Below, piece after piece: positions 45,023 to 56,282 of a stretch of 64,000 nucleotides of DNA (the stretch's first letter is position 1; the number at the start of each line of letters is the position of its first letter). Made by a program: the position numbers and the translations under genes. The stretch spans positions 1,337,795 to 1,401,794 of the forward strand of contig JANPYM010000003.1 in NCBI GenBank assembly GCA_025890175.1, in the 5' to 3' direction. The DNA is from Ciborinia camelliae (lineage: Eukaryota; Ascomycota; Leotiomycetes; Helotiales; Sclerotiniaceae). The notes under the pieces are model-generated. The model saw only the letters and a program-made list of their open reading frames with translations, searched no databases and was not told the origin of the DNA.

Positions 45023-47232
45023 AATGGATCTAGTTATGAGAAGTTCGTCTAGCAAAAATTGGAAGAGTAAGATAATCCCTCTGTCGTCGTAATATATCAA
45101 CTTCGTGCTTAAGATGCCTTTCTTTCATGTATAGATGTTTGTATTCCTAATGAGTCGCACACAAGGATGTATTAGGACTTCTAATCCTTCTGAACTGTAA
45201 ATTCCTTTCCATCTTGCTGTCTTATCTTAGTCTTGCTAGTTTCCTATTCCTATACCTGAGGGTTGTCGAGAGGAAGAATATATATGGGATGTGAATCGGA
45301 AGGTAGGAGAACTGTGAAAAACCGAAGTTAGCAATGGCATTCATACGCTCTACACTATATTGCAAGGATGGAATTACAGATTAGGCAGGAAGAGCTGGTC
45401 ATACCTGCAGTTTGAGCTCTCCTTGCGTTTTGAGCGTTTCCAAAATTGTAGTAGATAGCGTCAATCGTTGACACTCCGTCGAGGATACTTTCAGAGATGC
45501 TCCCATTGCAGGGCATTGAGCGGGCTATTGAAGAGGTCCAAATCGTATCTGGTAGCATGGAGACATTATCCAGACTGGCATTCTTTCTGAGCCCTGCTTC
45601 CTCTTCCTTTTTTGTAGTTCGATTGATTATATAGCTTTTCGGTTCGCAGTGATCCCATTTACCAGTATTGCTTCAGTTCTGAAGGATCTCCAGCTCGCAA
45701 TTCATTGGTTTTATTGTCGAAACCGAAAGAAATATAGGTGCTCCTCAAGGTTTCAAGATATTCATGGCAATCGAGTTGCTATTGAGATTTCAGTGTCGCA
45801 AAATCTGGTTAAAGCAGAAAAAGACTGGAAAGAAGCCGCAGAGGAGTAGGAGCGCTTTGCTGTTCAGATTCGAGTTGTTGTAAACGTGAATATAATAGGA
45901 AAGGTGGTAGGGAGTAGGAGAATTTGAGGATTATATGATGAGGGAAAGGGATTTGCCAACGATTTCTTAGTTATTATAAAAGCTGAGTGGAGTTTGAGGT
46001 AGGAAGAAGCAGAATAAGAGAGGGAAGTTTGATTAAATCTCTCAAACAGGTTTTTGTCGTTGATGGCCTTGGTATCAGCTGAAGTAGAGCAGGCAATGGG
46101 CAGGAGCAGGATGAGATTGGGGAGGCGCTTGATTGAATCTCATAAACAGGCTGTGGTTGACAGTCTTGTCTTCAGCTAAAGTAAAGATTATAAAGGATAC
46201 AGAAGCTGAGGTTGCAACATCAGGGCTGCCCATCCTGGCCCTCATATTGATGGGTAAATATTAAGGAAGGGGGTTGGTTATATTCAGACTTTTCCATATT
46301 TGATTTTGAGAGTAAGGGGAATTGAAATCATCAAAAACAATGTACAAAACAGTTTTATCCTTGATAATATACAATCTATGGAAGTATCAAAGGTATTTGA
46401 TATTCCTGGTAACACATTTAATGTCACGACTCGGCTGTTTGTCTTCATTCACTTGCAAATTGTTAGAGACTTCAAATTTTATCAGAGGACAATCTTGTAA
46501 ACTGAAACTTTGTGTTATATATGTTTAGAGTTTTATTTATAAGTCCTTACAACTTTTACCATTTTTTGCTATTGAAACTGTCATCCTCTGGGTTGGGATG
46601 TAGTTGATAGTAACAAAGTTCGGTGAAGGGGAAAAGGTGGGGAAGCAAAACCTAATGTGTCTGCCAAGCTGCACCTACAGTTCTTGTGAGGAGAACCAAT
46701 GGAAATTTAGTGTCACAAATCACAATCATTCATGTATTTCCTGGCAATAAAGAACTTTTCAATCAAACAGCTTCTTCTTTCCTTCTCTTCCAAAGATTGG
46801 CAAGTTATATTCCATCTCAAAAGATAGGTACAGTTAATTGCTCCATCATTTTCTTACTTACCATCTATCCAGCAGACATGCCCTTCTACTTTATTGAACC
46901 AGATCCTTCCCAAGTTTCTATCTATATAGGAACCACCCTAAACAATCCGCCAGGGGTTTATTCTCCAGAACAAAAAGCTCAACAATCCAATCTACCTTGT
47001 GCCCGAAATCCTTTCTACTACCAACTCAATACCATTCAAGTTATTAGGGCTATCTAAAAAAGCCCAGTTCAGAGACTGAGGAGTCACTTCGAAGTGTCGA
47101 GGACAATTCAGTCCTTGTAATTCTGGGGAGATGGAGCAGTTATGTATATTCAGCTACTATTGATAACCTTAACGTCATACATCATTACTAACTCATTACT
47201 AACTCATTACTAACCTCACCCTCATTCGCATC
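45023..47232. other. Interval with a diverged repeat, no supported gene
   Basis: Short frames at 45649-45849 and 46686-47057 are open but unrecognised; the latter (123 residues, with PADMPFYFIEPDPSQVSIYI) could be a gene fragment. An imperfect direct repeat occupies 46031-46187. The right end has a TAACTCATTAC triplication (47183-47214) directly before the next ATG. Confidence 0.5.
46031..46187. repeat. Imperfect direct repeat, units 100 bp apart
   Basis: GATTAAATCTCTCAAACAGG with a following GTTGATGG..TTGGTATCAGCTGAAGTA recurs as GATTGAATCTCATAAACAGG with GTTGACAG..TTGTCTTCAGCTAAAGTA. Spacing is about 100 bp. It may be an old local duplication. Confidence 0.7.
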
Positions 47233-47886
47233 ATGTCATACAATTTGTACAGTCACGGTGCTGCAAGATCTACGGGGATGGGGGAACTCAATCTCAACTC
47301 TGAGTACAAGTTTACCGTACCCGGAAAACCTGTATACATGACAGGAATAAAAGAAATGGCATATTTAGAGGGAACAACAAAAGCTGCGGAAATACAAGCA
47401 GAGCAAGCTGCCACGAATGGCTTGAGGCTCATTACTTTTCTAGAATGCTGTATAGGTACCTGGGTACCCAGCTGGTATCTAGTATACATATCCATTAAAA
47501 GCCTCCTGCCAATTAAAGGACCAACTAACCTCGACAAATTTAGGTTCCTTCCTGTTGATTTCGAATTATCCACAACCTATATCGAAGATTTATGGAAGAT
47601 AGATTCTAATCAATTGGCACAGATTCGGGCTTGTGCCGCCACTGTAGAAACCACTCCAGTGTATCACTTGGATTTTTGGAAAACCACAACGACTTTATAC
47701 ATTTGGCAGGCATCTATAGGGGAAGAGGGTGAGATTTTAACGGTACGAAGGAGCTTGGAGCCTACCCATAGGGAGACGACTATACTTGGAGATGCTTCAG
47801 GCCATTTTTTGAAGAATATAGCAGAAGTTTCGGAGTTGGTAGAATTGGTATTTTGGCATGCTTCCAGCATGCTCAACCCCTTCTGA
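47233..47886 (+). CDS. Orphan hypothetical protein
   Basis: A single frame of 217 residues from a good start (CATC before ATG). It begins MSYNLYSHGAARSTGMGELN. Composition is balanced with a hydrophobic stretch in the middle (CCIGTWVPSWYLVYISIKSL) that could be one membrane helix or a buried core. No family recognised. The upstream AT-rich region and the repeated TAACTCATTAC before the ATG look like a leader. It sits within the 2EXR group but lacks that signature. Confidence 0.5.
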   Translation: MSYNLYSHGAARSTGMGELNLNSEYKFTVPGKPVYMTGIKEMAYLEGTTKAAEIQAEQAATNGLRLITFLECCIGTWVPSWYLVYISIKSLLPIKGPTNLDKFRFLPVDFELSTTYIEDLWKIDSNQLAQIRACAATVETTPVYHLDFWKTTTTLYIWQASIGEEGEILTVRRSLEPTHRETTILGDASGHFLKNIAEVSELVELVFWHASSMLNPF

Positions 47887-48729
47887 AGTATAACAGCCTG
47901 TGTCATGCTCACGCAGGCACCCAAAACTTGTCACAAACATTCGAGATAGAATCCCAAACATTTTTTTTACGTAACAGATGTACTAACTTAGAAAGGGAAT
48001 TACAAAATAGGGACAAATACCGGTGGTTTAATGAATTCACCAGGGGGAGGGAGTTCGGCCATTTTTGGACCAGACAACGGAAAGCTTTCTGCCATTTTTC
48101 TAGGGGTCGAAGAGGGTATCGTATATGCAGATTTACATCTAGAAGATATACTTTAAGTCCAAAGCCTTCATAGATTTTATGGCCATTTTCGTCGCTCGGA
48201 TATTCTCTGGCTTGGCATCAACAACGGTGGGAAAAACACTCTAGAGTGCAGGAAGAATGAACATCAGAGGGTGTTTTGAGGGCAGGGATGACTTTCCCCA
48301 TTTCTGGGAAACTATTATGCTCACACAGTATTGTCCAACCCGATTAATCTAAGCCACAATCTCTTTAAGCATGAATTTACTGCTGCTAATCATGCCTGTA
48401 TTCTTATTCACTAACACAGATTTTAATAGCGACTTGATTGACAATTTGTTTGTTTATTTAAGCAATATCTTTCTAACATAAAAGAGATTCCGACTGCGAT
48501 GTCCATATTGCCTGATCCTCCATAAGCCAGTTAAATTTCAATGCTTTTGGTCCACTAGAATTGAACGATACCGCAAGTCTCCTTTCTTCAACAGCCACAC
48601 ATCAGCTTGGTTCTCTTGTACGTCATCGTGAACCAACTTATCGAAATTCCACGGACTCAAAAGTCATGATCGCGATGATCCGAATCGATTATATCTTTCC
48701 TCGCAGCCTTGTTATGACGTCCAGCTTCG
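47887..48729. other. Intergenic interval
   Basis: 3' flanks of two convergent genes; no coding sequence recognised. Confidence 0.55.
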
Positions 48730-49908
48730 CTATAAGAGGGATTGTTGACGAGGCATTCTAGGAATATGGTAAAGCTCCTGGCGATTGAATTTGGGTATCA
48801 TAAACGTGGGGTCCTCCACCTTCATTGCTGCTAACCACAACAATATGTTATCGAAGCATAATTTATCGCCAGCCTCTCTTTCTGCATCTCTGCGCGCCTG
48901 CAAAATCCGCCCGAAACATCCCTCCATGAACTTTGAGTGTGACTCGGTTGCTTGAAAAGTTTCAGTGAACAAAGTCAATGAGTCCAAACCTCGGAACCAT
49001 TTCAGCATGAATCCAAGTGGAACTGTCCTCCAACCCAGACCCCTATTATGTGCCTCTGCTGGAAATCTCACTCCTCGTCTGGATAACGCCAGACTCTTGA
49101 TTCTGTTGAATATTTTGGCCTGTTCTTCAGAGATCGATCGTAGAAACCAACCGCCATCGAGGTAGTCCATGTAGCGAATGGTTATGTTATCAATGTCAGG
49201 GTTAAAATAGACGGGATTTGCGCAGAGAGAGCGATTCGGAAATAGTCGGATGTAAGTTTTTAAGGATATTTCTCGGCTTTCTGGGGTTGCTTGCAAGATA
49301 GCTGGGGATTTGGCCTTTGAATAGAATCGATTTATTGGATTTCCCAGCATATCCAATCTCTCGGGGGAGTAGAAAGGCTCCTTGATATCCAATGCCCACA
49401 TGGTTCCCAATCTTTCGACTATGACATTTCGCCGTTCCAGATCTCCCAGAGCGATTTTCCAAATTTTGATGCGAATTTCCTTGGGAAACAGATTGAATAG
49501 TGTGAAGGTTGAGAAATCATAGTAGAGTTCAGCTTGAGCATCTGGAAGCATAGACAGGTAGTACAGATTGTTTTTAGGAGTGCGATCTGGTCGAGAACGG
49601 AAACGAACACGACTCTCAAGAAGCTCCCTCTGCCAAGGTAGGAGGTAGTCTTCGGGGTTTTGGAGGGGAACAATTGCATCTCCTTCAAGTCGAAGACAAG
49701 GGCGATGGTGTGCTAGGGCTAGTTGATCATTGTTCAGTTTTCTATAACTTCTCTCCGTGAGGTTGGGGATGTGTGTCCAAGTGGCGTTTTGACGACCTCC
49801 TGGGTGTGGGAAATCAGAGGTTAGTGGCCTGCTTGTTCTTTGTATCTTCCTCAATGGTCGCCACTGTGTGAATGATTGCTTTTCAACCTCCTTGGGGAGA
49901 GTCAACAT
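48730..49908 (-). CDS. 2EXR-domain protein
   Basis: From ATG 49908 a single frame gives 392 residues. The 2EXR block lies in the middle: FSTFTLFNLFPKEIRIKIWK, then AILQATPESREISLKTYIRL (the V-x-x-E-S-R-E block) and ANPVYFNPDIDNITIRYMDY (the Y-F-NP-D-D block). Thus all three conserved parts of the family are present and intact. The first 130 residues are basic and poorly conserved. The rest includes a predicted helical part, WRTVPLGFMLKWFRGLDSLT. It is the fourth 2EXR gene in 12 kb, and by far the most typical of them. Function not established for this family. Confidence 0.88.
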   Translation of the reverse strand: MLTLPKEVEKQSFTQWRPLRKIQRTSRPLTSDFPHPGGRQNATWTHIPNLTERSYRKLNNDQLALAHHRPCLRLEGDAIVPLQNPEDYLLPWQRELLESRVRFRSRPDRTPKNNLYYLSMLPDAQAELYYDFSTFTLFNLFPKEIRIKIWKIALGDLERRNVIVERLGTMWALDIKEPFYSPERLDMLGNPINRFYSKAKSPAILQATPESREISLKTYIRLFPNRSLCANPVYFNPDIDNITIRYMDYLDGGWFLRSISEEQAKIFNRIKSLALSRRGVRFPAEAHNRGLGWRTVPLGFMLKWFRGLDSLTLFTETFQATESHSKFMEGCFGRILQARRDAEREAGDKLCFDNILLWLAAMKVEDPTFMIPKFNRQELYHIPRMPRQQSLL

Positions 49909-51389
49909 CGTGGAACAAAGTGGTAGGTAGATCGGATGATGTTTGGTATCTTTATTTGTGGAAGTTTCGGCTCGATCTTGAAGATAATCACCCAAGTCGC
50001 GTCACTCTAGCGTGGTTTTGACAACTAGCGTGATTGTTGAATAACAAAGGTGAACTGTTAGGATGATATCTACTTGATGAGTAGCCTTTGAAGCTTACCT
50101 GACCTTTAAAGGTTATAAGTAAACCTCATATTTTCATCTATATACTCCCAGTCTGACCAGCCTCCAAACAATCCTGCTATCCTCATCGCGCTACATTTTA
50201 TAAGGAATACCCGAATACTCATATAATCAGATAAGACAATGAGCTCATGACCAGTACAATAATCAACCCCAGCTCTCTTACTCTGCACCACGAAGCTTTC
50301 TTCTTTTCCCTTCCTTGAGACAGAATCACCGTCAGTCAGCAGAAGTAATCAGTCTCTACTCGAAGTATTCTTCGATCCTCTCCACTCCAATGATCCATCC
50401 TATGCCACGGTAATCCTAGTGACTGCAATCCTTGGTCGAAATTGGCATTATCACTACTCTCACTATTGTTGAAGAGAGCTTCGCATCAACACACAACAGC
50501 GAGAGGTTCAAGAGCCATTGGGTATCCCCTTTTGCATCATCCCAACCTTCGCATCGGACTAAGTATGTCGCGCCATGCTGCTCCTATCATTTCCATTGTG
50601 TATATATCACCATTCATGTCTAGGGTTGAAAAGTACTTGCTTCACCCAGAAAAATCTCAACAGGTGGAGAAAACATCCTATTTTCTCCCACTACCTAGGT
50701 CCTGAGGCTTTGATGAAAGTGAATGTGTTTATTTTTCTAATATACATTTAGCTCAGTGTGCAGGAAGAAGTAAATCAGGGAAATATTATCTCAAGAGGAA
50801 GGATACTCGAAAATATACGCAACCTAGAAATCGGACTCCTAGGAGTAACCAATGAGATGCCATACCGACATTGTGTGCTTTGATGCTAATTTTTGTCATG
50901 TTTTTCAGTCGCTCATACATGAAATAGATATAGTAAAGATGGCTGTATCCATTATTTGGCATTCAATTCTTCCTGAATTTAATCCTGATAGTACTTTTGA
51001 AGAATGGGGAAGGTAAACTTCCAAAGGTTTTGCAGACCCTTTGCACATGCGCCTGCACGTTGCTTGATGTAGGAGAGCTGCTCATCGGGCCCGAAAATCT
51101 TTGCACTCAGGGATGCGACTTTACTTGTTAACTTGATTGGATTTATAGATATAGAATTTACTGGCGAGAGATAAAAGGTGTATACCTAGGTACCTTCGAA
51201 TTTGGACTTCGGGTCGCTGAAGGGAAGATAACTAGGGTAAGATTTACATTGGAAAGATTAAGCTTGGCAGATTCATGCGAGCTATAAGAATGCATTCGAA
51301 TGAATATAAGATATAACGCAGGATGCATAATATAATAAAATACAGCACCAATACACGTGCTTATGTCAGTGTCTAAAATAAGACATTAC
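49909..51389. other. Intergenic interval
   Basis: Promoter side of the 2EXR gene and then AT-rich sequence; open frames of 60-90 residues have no protein character. The right end borders the NLR relic. Confidence 0.55.
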
Positions 51390-52406
51390 TGGGAAGGAAG
51401 GAAGTTGTAGTTAGCGGTGCTGGCATATCAGCCAGAGCAGGTTGTGAGTTAAACTCTTGTATCATTTGAAGGCAGAGCTTGGCAGTGTGTTTATCTTCCA
51501 GATCTAGTATTTGTTGTATCAAGCGATAATATAATGAATCGAGTCCCGGAGGATAATCTTCTAGCTTTACAATTGTGAACAGTCGAGTTTCCTAGATTTT
51601 GACAAACCAAAGCCGCCCAAAGAAAGGTTCCATTCGCATTATCTAGAAGATAACATTAGACAGTATTCCTGTTTTCCTCTATCTTTCTCTTTCTCTTCAC
51701 GAGGTAGTCCACCTTCTCGCGTACATACCACTTAATAGCAGCGGACACTGATTCGGCATTGAACGCGAGACTGAGCGACGTTCCCTGCTTGGCCTGTTCT
51801 AAGTACTCTTCGATTTAAAGCCAGTTCCGACTAGAGACAAGCCTTTGACCCGAGAAGAGATAGATAAGCTAGAAACAATTAGACGAAGTAATTGTGGCAG
51901 ATCTTTTTTACATTCATTAAGTGCATCGATGATCAATATTGTTGGCTTCAAATCTCTATCATGCAAGATATCCTTTAAGACCTCGCATAGTGCTACCCAG
52001 GCGTTGCTATCTTTGAACAACTGTTCTCCTGATGCCTCATCACTGCAAGATCTCTGCCATGCTGCGACACGCTATTCTGATTGTTGGACTGGAGCAGACC
52101 ACCAATCACATCTGCATTATATCCAGATGTCCATACTCTTGCTTCAGGTATACTCTCGACAAGATAATCTTGAAACCAAAATACTTTGCGTGTATCAGAT
52201 ACGTTTTTGCCGATAGTAGATTATCTGGAAGGCCTAAAAGGCTGGGGCACGATGAAAGGTTCGGAATATTTTCGATTGTTCGATGCTGTAGAAGCCGAGT
52301 CTGTATCTGTATCGGACACTTTTCGGCTGGATTTCCATGTGTATCTTGGATGTCCTTTTAGACCATGTACGAATATGATGCTATAAAAGTCAGCTGCGTT
52401 GCACAA
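51390..52406 (-). pseudogene. NLR relic: alpha/beta-hydrolase plus NACHT, P-loop deleted
   Basis: Read on the minus strand from 52406, the order is IIFVHGLKGHPRYTW (oxyanion strand of an N-terminal alpha/beta hydrolase), KNVSDTRKVFWFQDYLVESI and PEARVWTSGYNADVIGGLL, then NSVSQHGRDLAV. It jumps to LFKDSNAWVALCEVLKDIL, PTILIIDALNECKKDLPQLL (Walker B of NACHT), SLAFNAESVSAAIKWYVREK, a stop, YLLDNANGTFLWAALVCQ, and after a frameshift KLEDYPPGLDSLYYRLIQQI. This is the architecture of fungal NOD-like receptors used in nonself recognition. The hydrolase nucleophile region and Walker A are missing between 52050 and 52030, an internal deletion. Further stops and frame changes confirm decay. C-terminal repeats are not seen. 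Confidence 0.85.
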
Positions 52407-53185
52407 TTGTGTCGCGGAAATAGAAGGTGGCTCGAGTGCCGAGGTGGCTACTTACTTTACCCGATATCCCTTAATCCTAGCGCTGCTAGAGTCGGAAAGT
52501 TGAGTAAAACCTATTTTTTGCACGTTCACCTGTTCATCATCGTAAGTGCGAGCTATCTAGATCTTAGGTGGAGTTGTACCATTCAGCTTCGAGGCCCTCC
52601 ACTTGCCCTGGGCAGGAGGTGCGGTAACATGTGTATCCTCAGGCATCTATGGCATCTACATGGATATGGATCCAACCTAATCTCTAGCCGTGTTTCCCGA
52701 GGTCTTCCTCCACCATTTTGTATAAATAAATACACATAACATACAATGTTATATTATCGGCTCTTTAAATTAAATTCTATTGATTATACTCGTTGGGTGC
52801 ATAGGCGGGAATTATGAGCAGTTGATCTACATATATTATACAGTCTTACAGTTCGTGTTTGTGCTTGTTCCGGCTGAGTGATAACCCTACCTTCAAGCTC
52901 CTGTCTAGTCAATTGTACTTGTTCTACTCCTTGGACTTTAAAAGTACTTCCTGTACGAAGAAACATTCTTTTCTTTGCTCTCTTCTTCTTTTGTCGTTCC
53001 TTTTCAGCTCGTAATCATCGATTTTCCTCGACTTTGCCCCTACCGATTACGTTATCGGTAGGGGGCAAAGTCGAGGATTCTTCAAAACGTTTGGTTTGCT
53101 GTGCTCATCTTAAATGATCCTTCAGACTCTGTTTGCATCTTAGATTCAACATTCAACCCCTAATACATTTAATCAGTTACGAATT
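52407..53185. other. Interval between NLR relic and MFS gene
   Basis: The left half may contain decayed N-terminal NLR sequence. The right half is the promoter of the MFS transporter and holds a long inverted repeat. Confidence 0.55.
53025..53077. promoter_or_regulatory. Long palindrome about 110 bp upstream of the MFS start
   Basis: Arms 53025-53047 and 53054-53077 pair over 23 bases with a single extra G; the loop is TACGTT. The centre contains CCTACCGAT and ATCGGTAGG. It could be a binding site for a dimeric regulator (the inner CCG/CGG half-sites resemble those of fungal Zn2Cys6 factors) or a small foldback insertion. Role is inference. Confidence 0.7.
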
Positions 53186-54945
53186 ATGGTCGAATCTGTT
53201 ACCTTAAACTCTTCTCCTCCCACGGATAGAGTGAAGAGTGAAATTCAAAAGAAGACGAATGCTCAAGAAGATGCGAACGAGACGTCACGGGAGATGGAGG
53301 CGAGCTCCGACACGCCCAAAAAGCCCCCAAAGCCCTTAGCCTTCTACCTAACCTTCACTGGACTCGTGGTCGCAATATTCCTCTACTCACTTGATGCTAC
53401 GACTCTTGTTGTTGCTATTCCGGTAAGTCGAGTAGATACATCCTCCTGCTTCCCCGTTGTGATAGGAGAAGGATGGCTGATCGTAATACCTTTCAGTATA
53501 TTGCGGAGGACCTAGGTGGCTCAACTCTTGAATCTTTCTGGGCGTTAATGTCGTATATTCTACTCGTCGTTCTTACGCAACCGCTCTACACAACTTTCAG
53601 CGACATATTTGGTAGGAAGCCACTTCTGCTAGCCGCCTTCTTCTTTTTCGGCGCAGGCTCTCTCACTTTTGCACTTGCTCACAACATGACAACTATCGTT
53701 GTGGGTCGAGCTCTTCAAGGTCTTGGTGGAGGGGGTCTTAATGTACTAAGCGACATCATTGTTGCTGATATGACGACTCTTGAAGAGCGCTCTAAGTATC
53801 TCGGCATAATAGTGCTTCCAGTTGCTACTGGGACTATCTTTGGTCCATTTATGGGCGCCTGGTTCAGTGAATTCGCAACATGGAGGTGGATCGGGTGGGT
53901 GAATCTACCATTGATAGGGGTCGCATTCCCGCTAGTCTTCTTCTTCCTTCGCCTGCGAACACTGGAAGTATCGTTCTTAACGAAGCTCAAATCTGTAGAC
54001 TGGGGTGGGGTCGGATTGTTTGCCGTAGGATGCGTCTCGTTCGTCTTGCCTCTTTCTTGGGCCGGAACTTTGTACGTTTGGGGGTCTTGGAGAACAATTC
54101 TTCCTCTGATCATTGGCGCTGTGATACTTGTTATGTTTGCGATCTACGAGTCTAGGCCTGCAAATCCGGTCATGCCGCATCGACTGTTCCATTCGACGAC
54201 GGCTATTGCTACTTTGTGTGGAGCTTTCATTAATGGTATGATCATGTTTACGCTCTTACAATGGCTACCTCTGCTATACCAAAGCGTTATGCTCCAGACT
54301 CTCAGCTCATCATCATTGTCGCAACTGCCTGGCAGCATTACTAGCATCGTAGCTGCCATTGCGTCTCTCGTTGCTGTCGGTAAAATTGGAAAAGGCTATC
54401 TAATGAGCTTGAGGATCGCTTGGATCTTAATGACAGTTGGATCAGGCTTGCTGATTCTGTTTGAGGCAGACTCATCTGCAGGAATGCGTTACGGTCTTCC
54501 TATCATCTACGGAGCAGGCATTGGTGCTCTCCTCCGTGTTATTCAACTTCCTATGCAAGCGAGTGTAGCAACTGTCGACGACACCGGCCTCGCAATCGGA
54601 CTTTTGCTCTCTTTTAGGTTGTTCGGAGGCCTTGTTGGACAGTCTATTGGGTCTACAATATTTAGTAGCGTTTTCGCTTCTTCGATCAAAGACATTGGAG
54701 TCCTTCCCAGTTCTTTGATTGCCTTGCAGGATCCGAACAACGCAATTGGTTTTATACCGAAGCTGAGAATGTTGGACCTTTCTTCTGAGACGCTTGCCCC
54801 AGTCTTAGATGCATATCTAAACTCAATACGAGCAATATTCTACACAACGACTGCGCTAGGAGCTTTGGGCTTATTCTCATCGTTCTTTACAAAGGAGTTA
54901 AGCTTGCAGAATTCTGATCTTGGTCGACAACGTTTCGAGAAATGA
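53186..54945 (+). CDS. MFS transporter, DHA2 (14-helix) drug-efflux type
   Basis: Exons 53186-53422 and 53497-54945 give 561 residues. The family exports small molecules, often toxins or drugs, by proton antiport in the plasma membrane. The N-terminal 50 residues are hydrophilic. TM1 carries DATTLVVAIP and continues after splicing into YIAEDLGGSTLESFW. The loop-2 motif reads DIFGRKPLL, TM4 has GRALQGLGGGGL, and motif C-like ATGTIFGPFMGAWFSEFATW follows. About fourteen hydrophobic segments can be counted. It ends in a short charged tail. Both splice sites are clean (GTAAGT, TTTCAG). Substrate cannot be deduced; it is not next to an intact biosynthetic cluster. A palindrome stands in its promoter. 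Confidence 0.92.
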
Positions 54946-56282
54946 GGGGTTACGTTTGGAAACTATTACTGTACTATAATAGAATAGAGGAAAGTAGGGG
55001 GCTCTAGGATGCCTAGTGGATTTGTTCTTTGGAGTGCGAGCTGCGAATGTATTACCTGGTGTAGATCTGGACTCTAGAGATAGGGAAAAGCCTTTTCGAC
55101 ATTCATTTTATTCTGAAAGTTTCTATCTAATAAAGTTTAGTTATAGTTATAGTTATTATTTAATAATCAATAAGTTAAGAACTGGACAAATTTATAAGAA
55201 CTCCACTTCGCCCAACTTCGACCTTCCGTGCCGACAGAAGGAAACGCACTCGCTCGCGGGCTGGGCCTATTGGTACAGTTGATCAACTGGTATGTATTGC
55301 AAGTATGGTATAATATGATTTTGTATTGAAGAGCTGGAAGCTACGAGGAGCTCATATGCCCAGCTGCCGCTAGGGCGAATGCACGTGACGAGGCACATGC
55401 CTGGAATCATCAATGTCGTGTGACACGCGTCACGTCAGCATATGGGAATAGCTTCATGTATCAGCAATTATATAAAAGGATTATGCTAAAGAGGAAAGGA
55501 TCCTCTTCAGGAGATCACCATCTTGATAGAAGATTGGATCACGTGACTAACTACACGGCATTCACGAGGCAGGGGCCACACTATGGTTCGGATCGTGCGT
55601 ATATATGCGTACCACTAGCTCATGCGCTAGCTATATAGCACCCGAATGCGCCTGTAGTACTTTACCCTCATATTACATGATTATCCCGATAAGAAATTAA
55701 AATCAAGAGATAGGAGCGTGGGCACACCCACAGAGCCTGAAACGAAGCGTTAAGCTTGGGGGCCCCCCCCCAGCGTTTGGACATATCAATACAATAAATT
55801 GATATAGTCAAAAAAGCTAACGTTAATTTCTCAGACAATTCATATAATTTCATTGTAGTAAAGTTAAGAGTTTATATTTTTGTCCTACCCCGAAACAGTT
55901 CCACTTCGTTTCAGGCAAACGAAATAATAGATTCGAGACTACCTAGGGAGGTATTGCCACCTAGGATTCGAGGGCAATTCAAGACTTCAATCTAAGGTAT
56001 ATAAGATTTCAAAGTTAGGTACCTACCACTTCGAGTTTAAATCTTAAATAGAAAGTTAATCAATTTATTAATTAATCGAATGGAGATTAATGCATTTCAT
56101 TTCGAATTTGGAAGAAGAGATGGATATACTAGGTACTAGGTAGTTCCTAGGTAATCTAATTTTTAACGGATTTAAACTTTTGAATCGGTTACAGGTATAT
56201 AATGGATGTAAAAACCATATCGGATGCAAAAAATGGAATCAAATCCAAGGTACCTATGTAGGTAGGTAGGTAGGTATTCAAG
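54946..56282. other. Intergenic interval, AT-rich with small inverted repeats
   Basis: Includes a GTTATA run (55138-55158), a G5/C9 block (55760-55772), and 12-bp inverted repeats CCTGAAACGAAG (55736-55747) and CTTCGTTTCAGG (55903-55914) about 155 bp apart. TAGG repeats at 56259-56275 precede the GH28 start. No gene seen. Confidence 0.55.

Noticed and set aside
52365..52739. A 124-residue plus-strand frame opposite the NLR relic.
   Set aside because: No recognised features; probably chance opening over decayed sequence.
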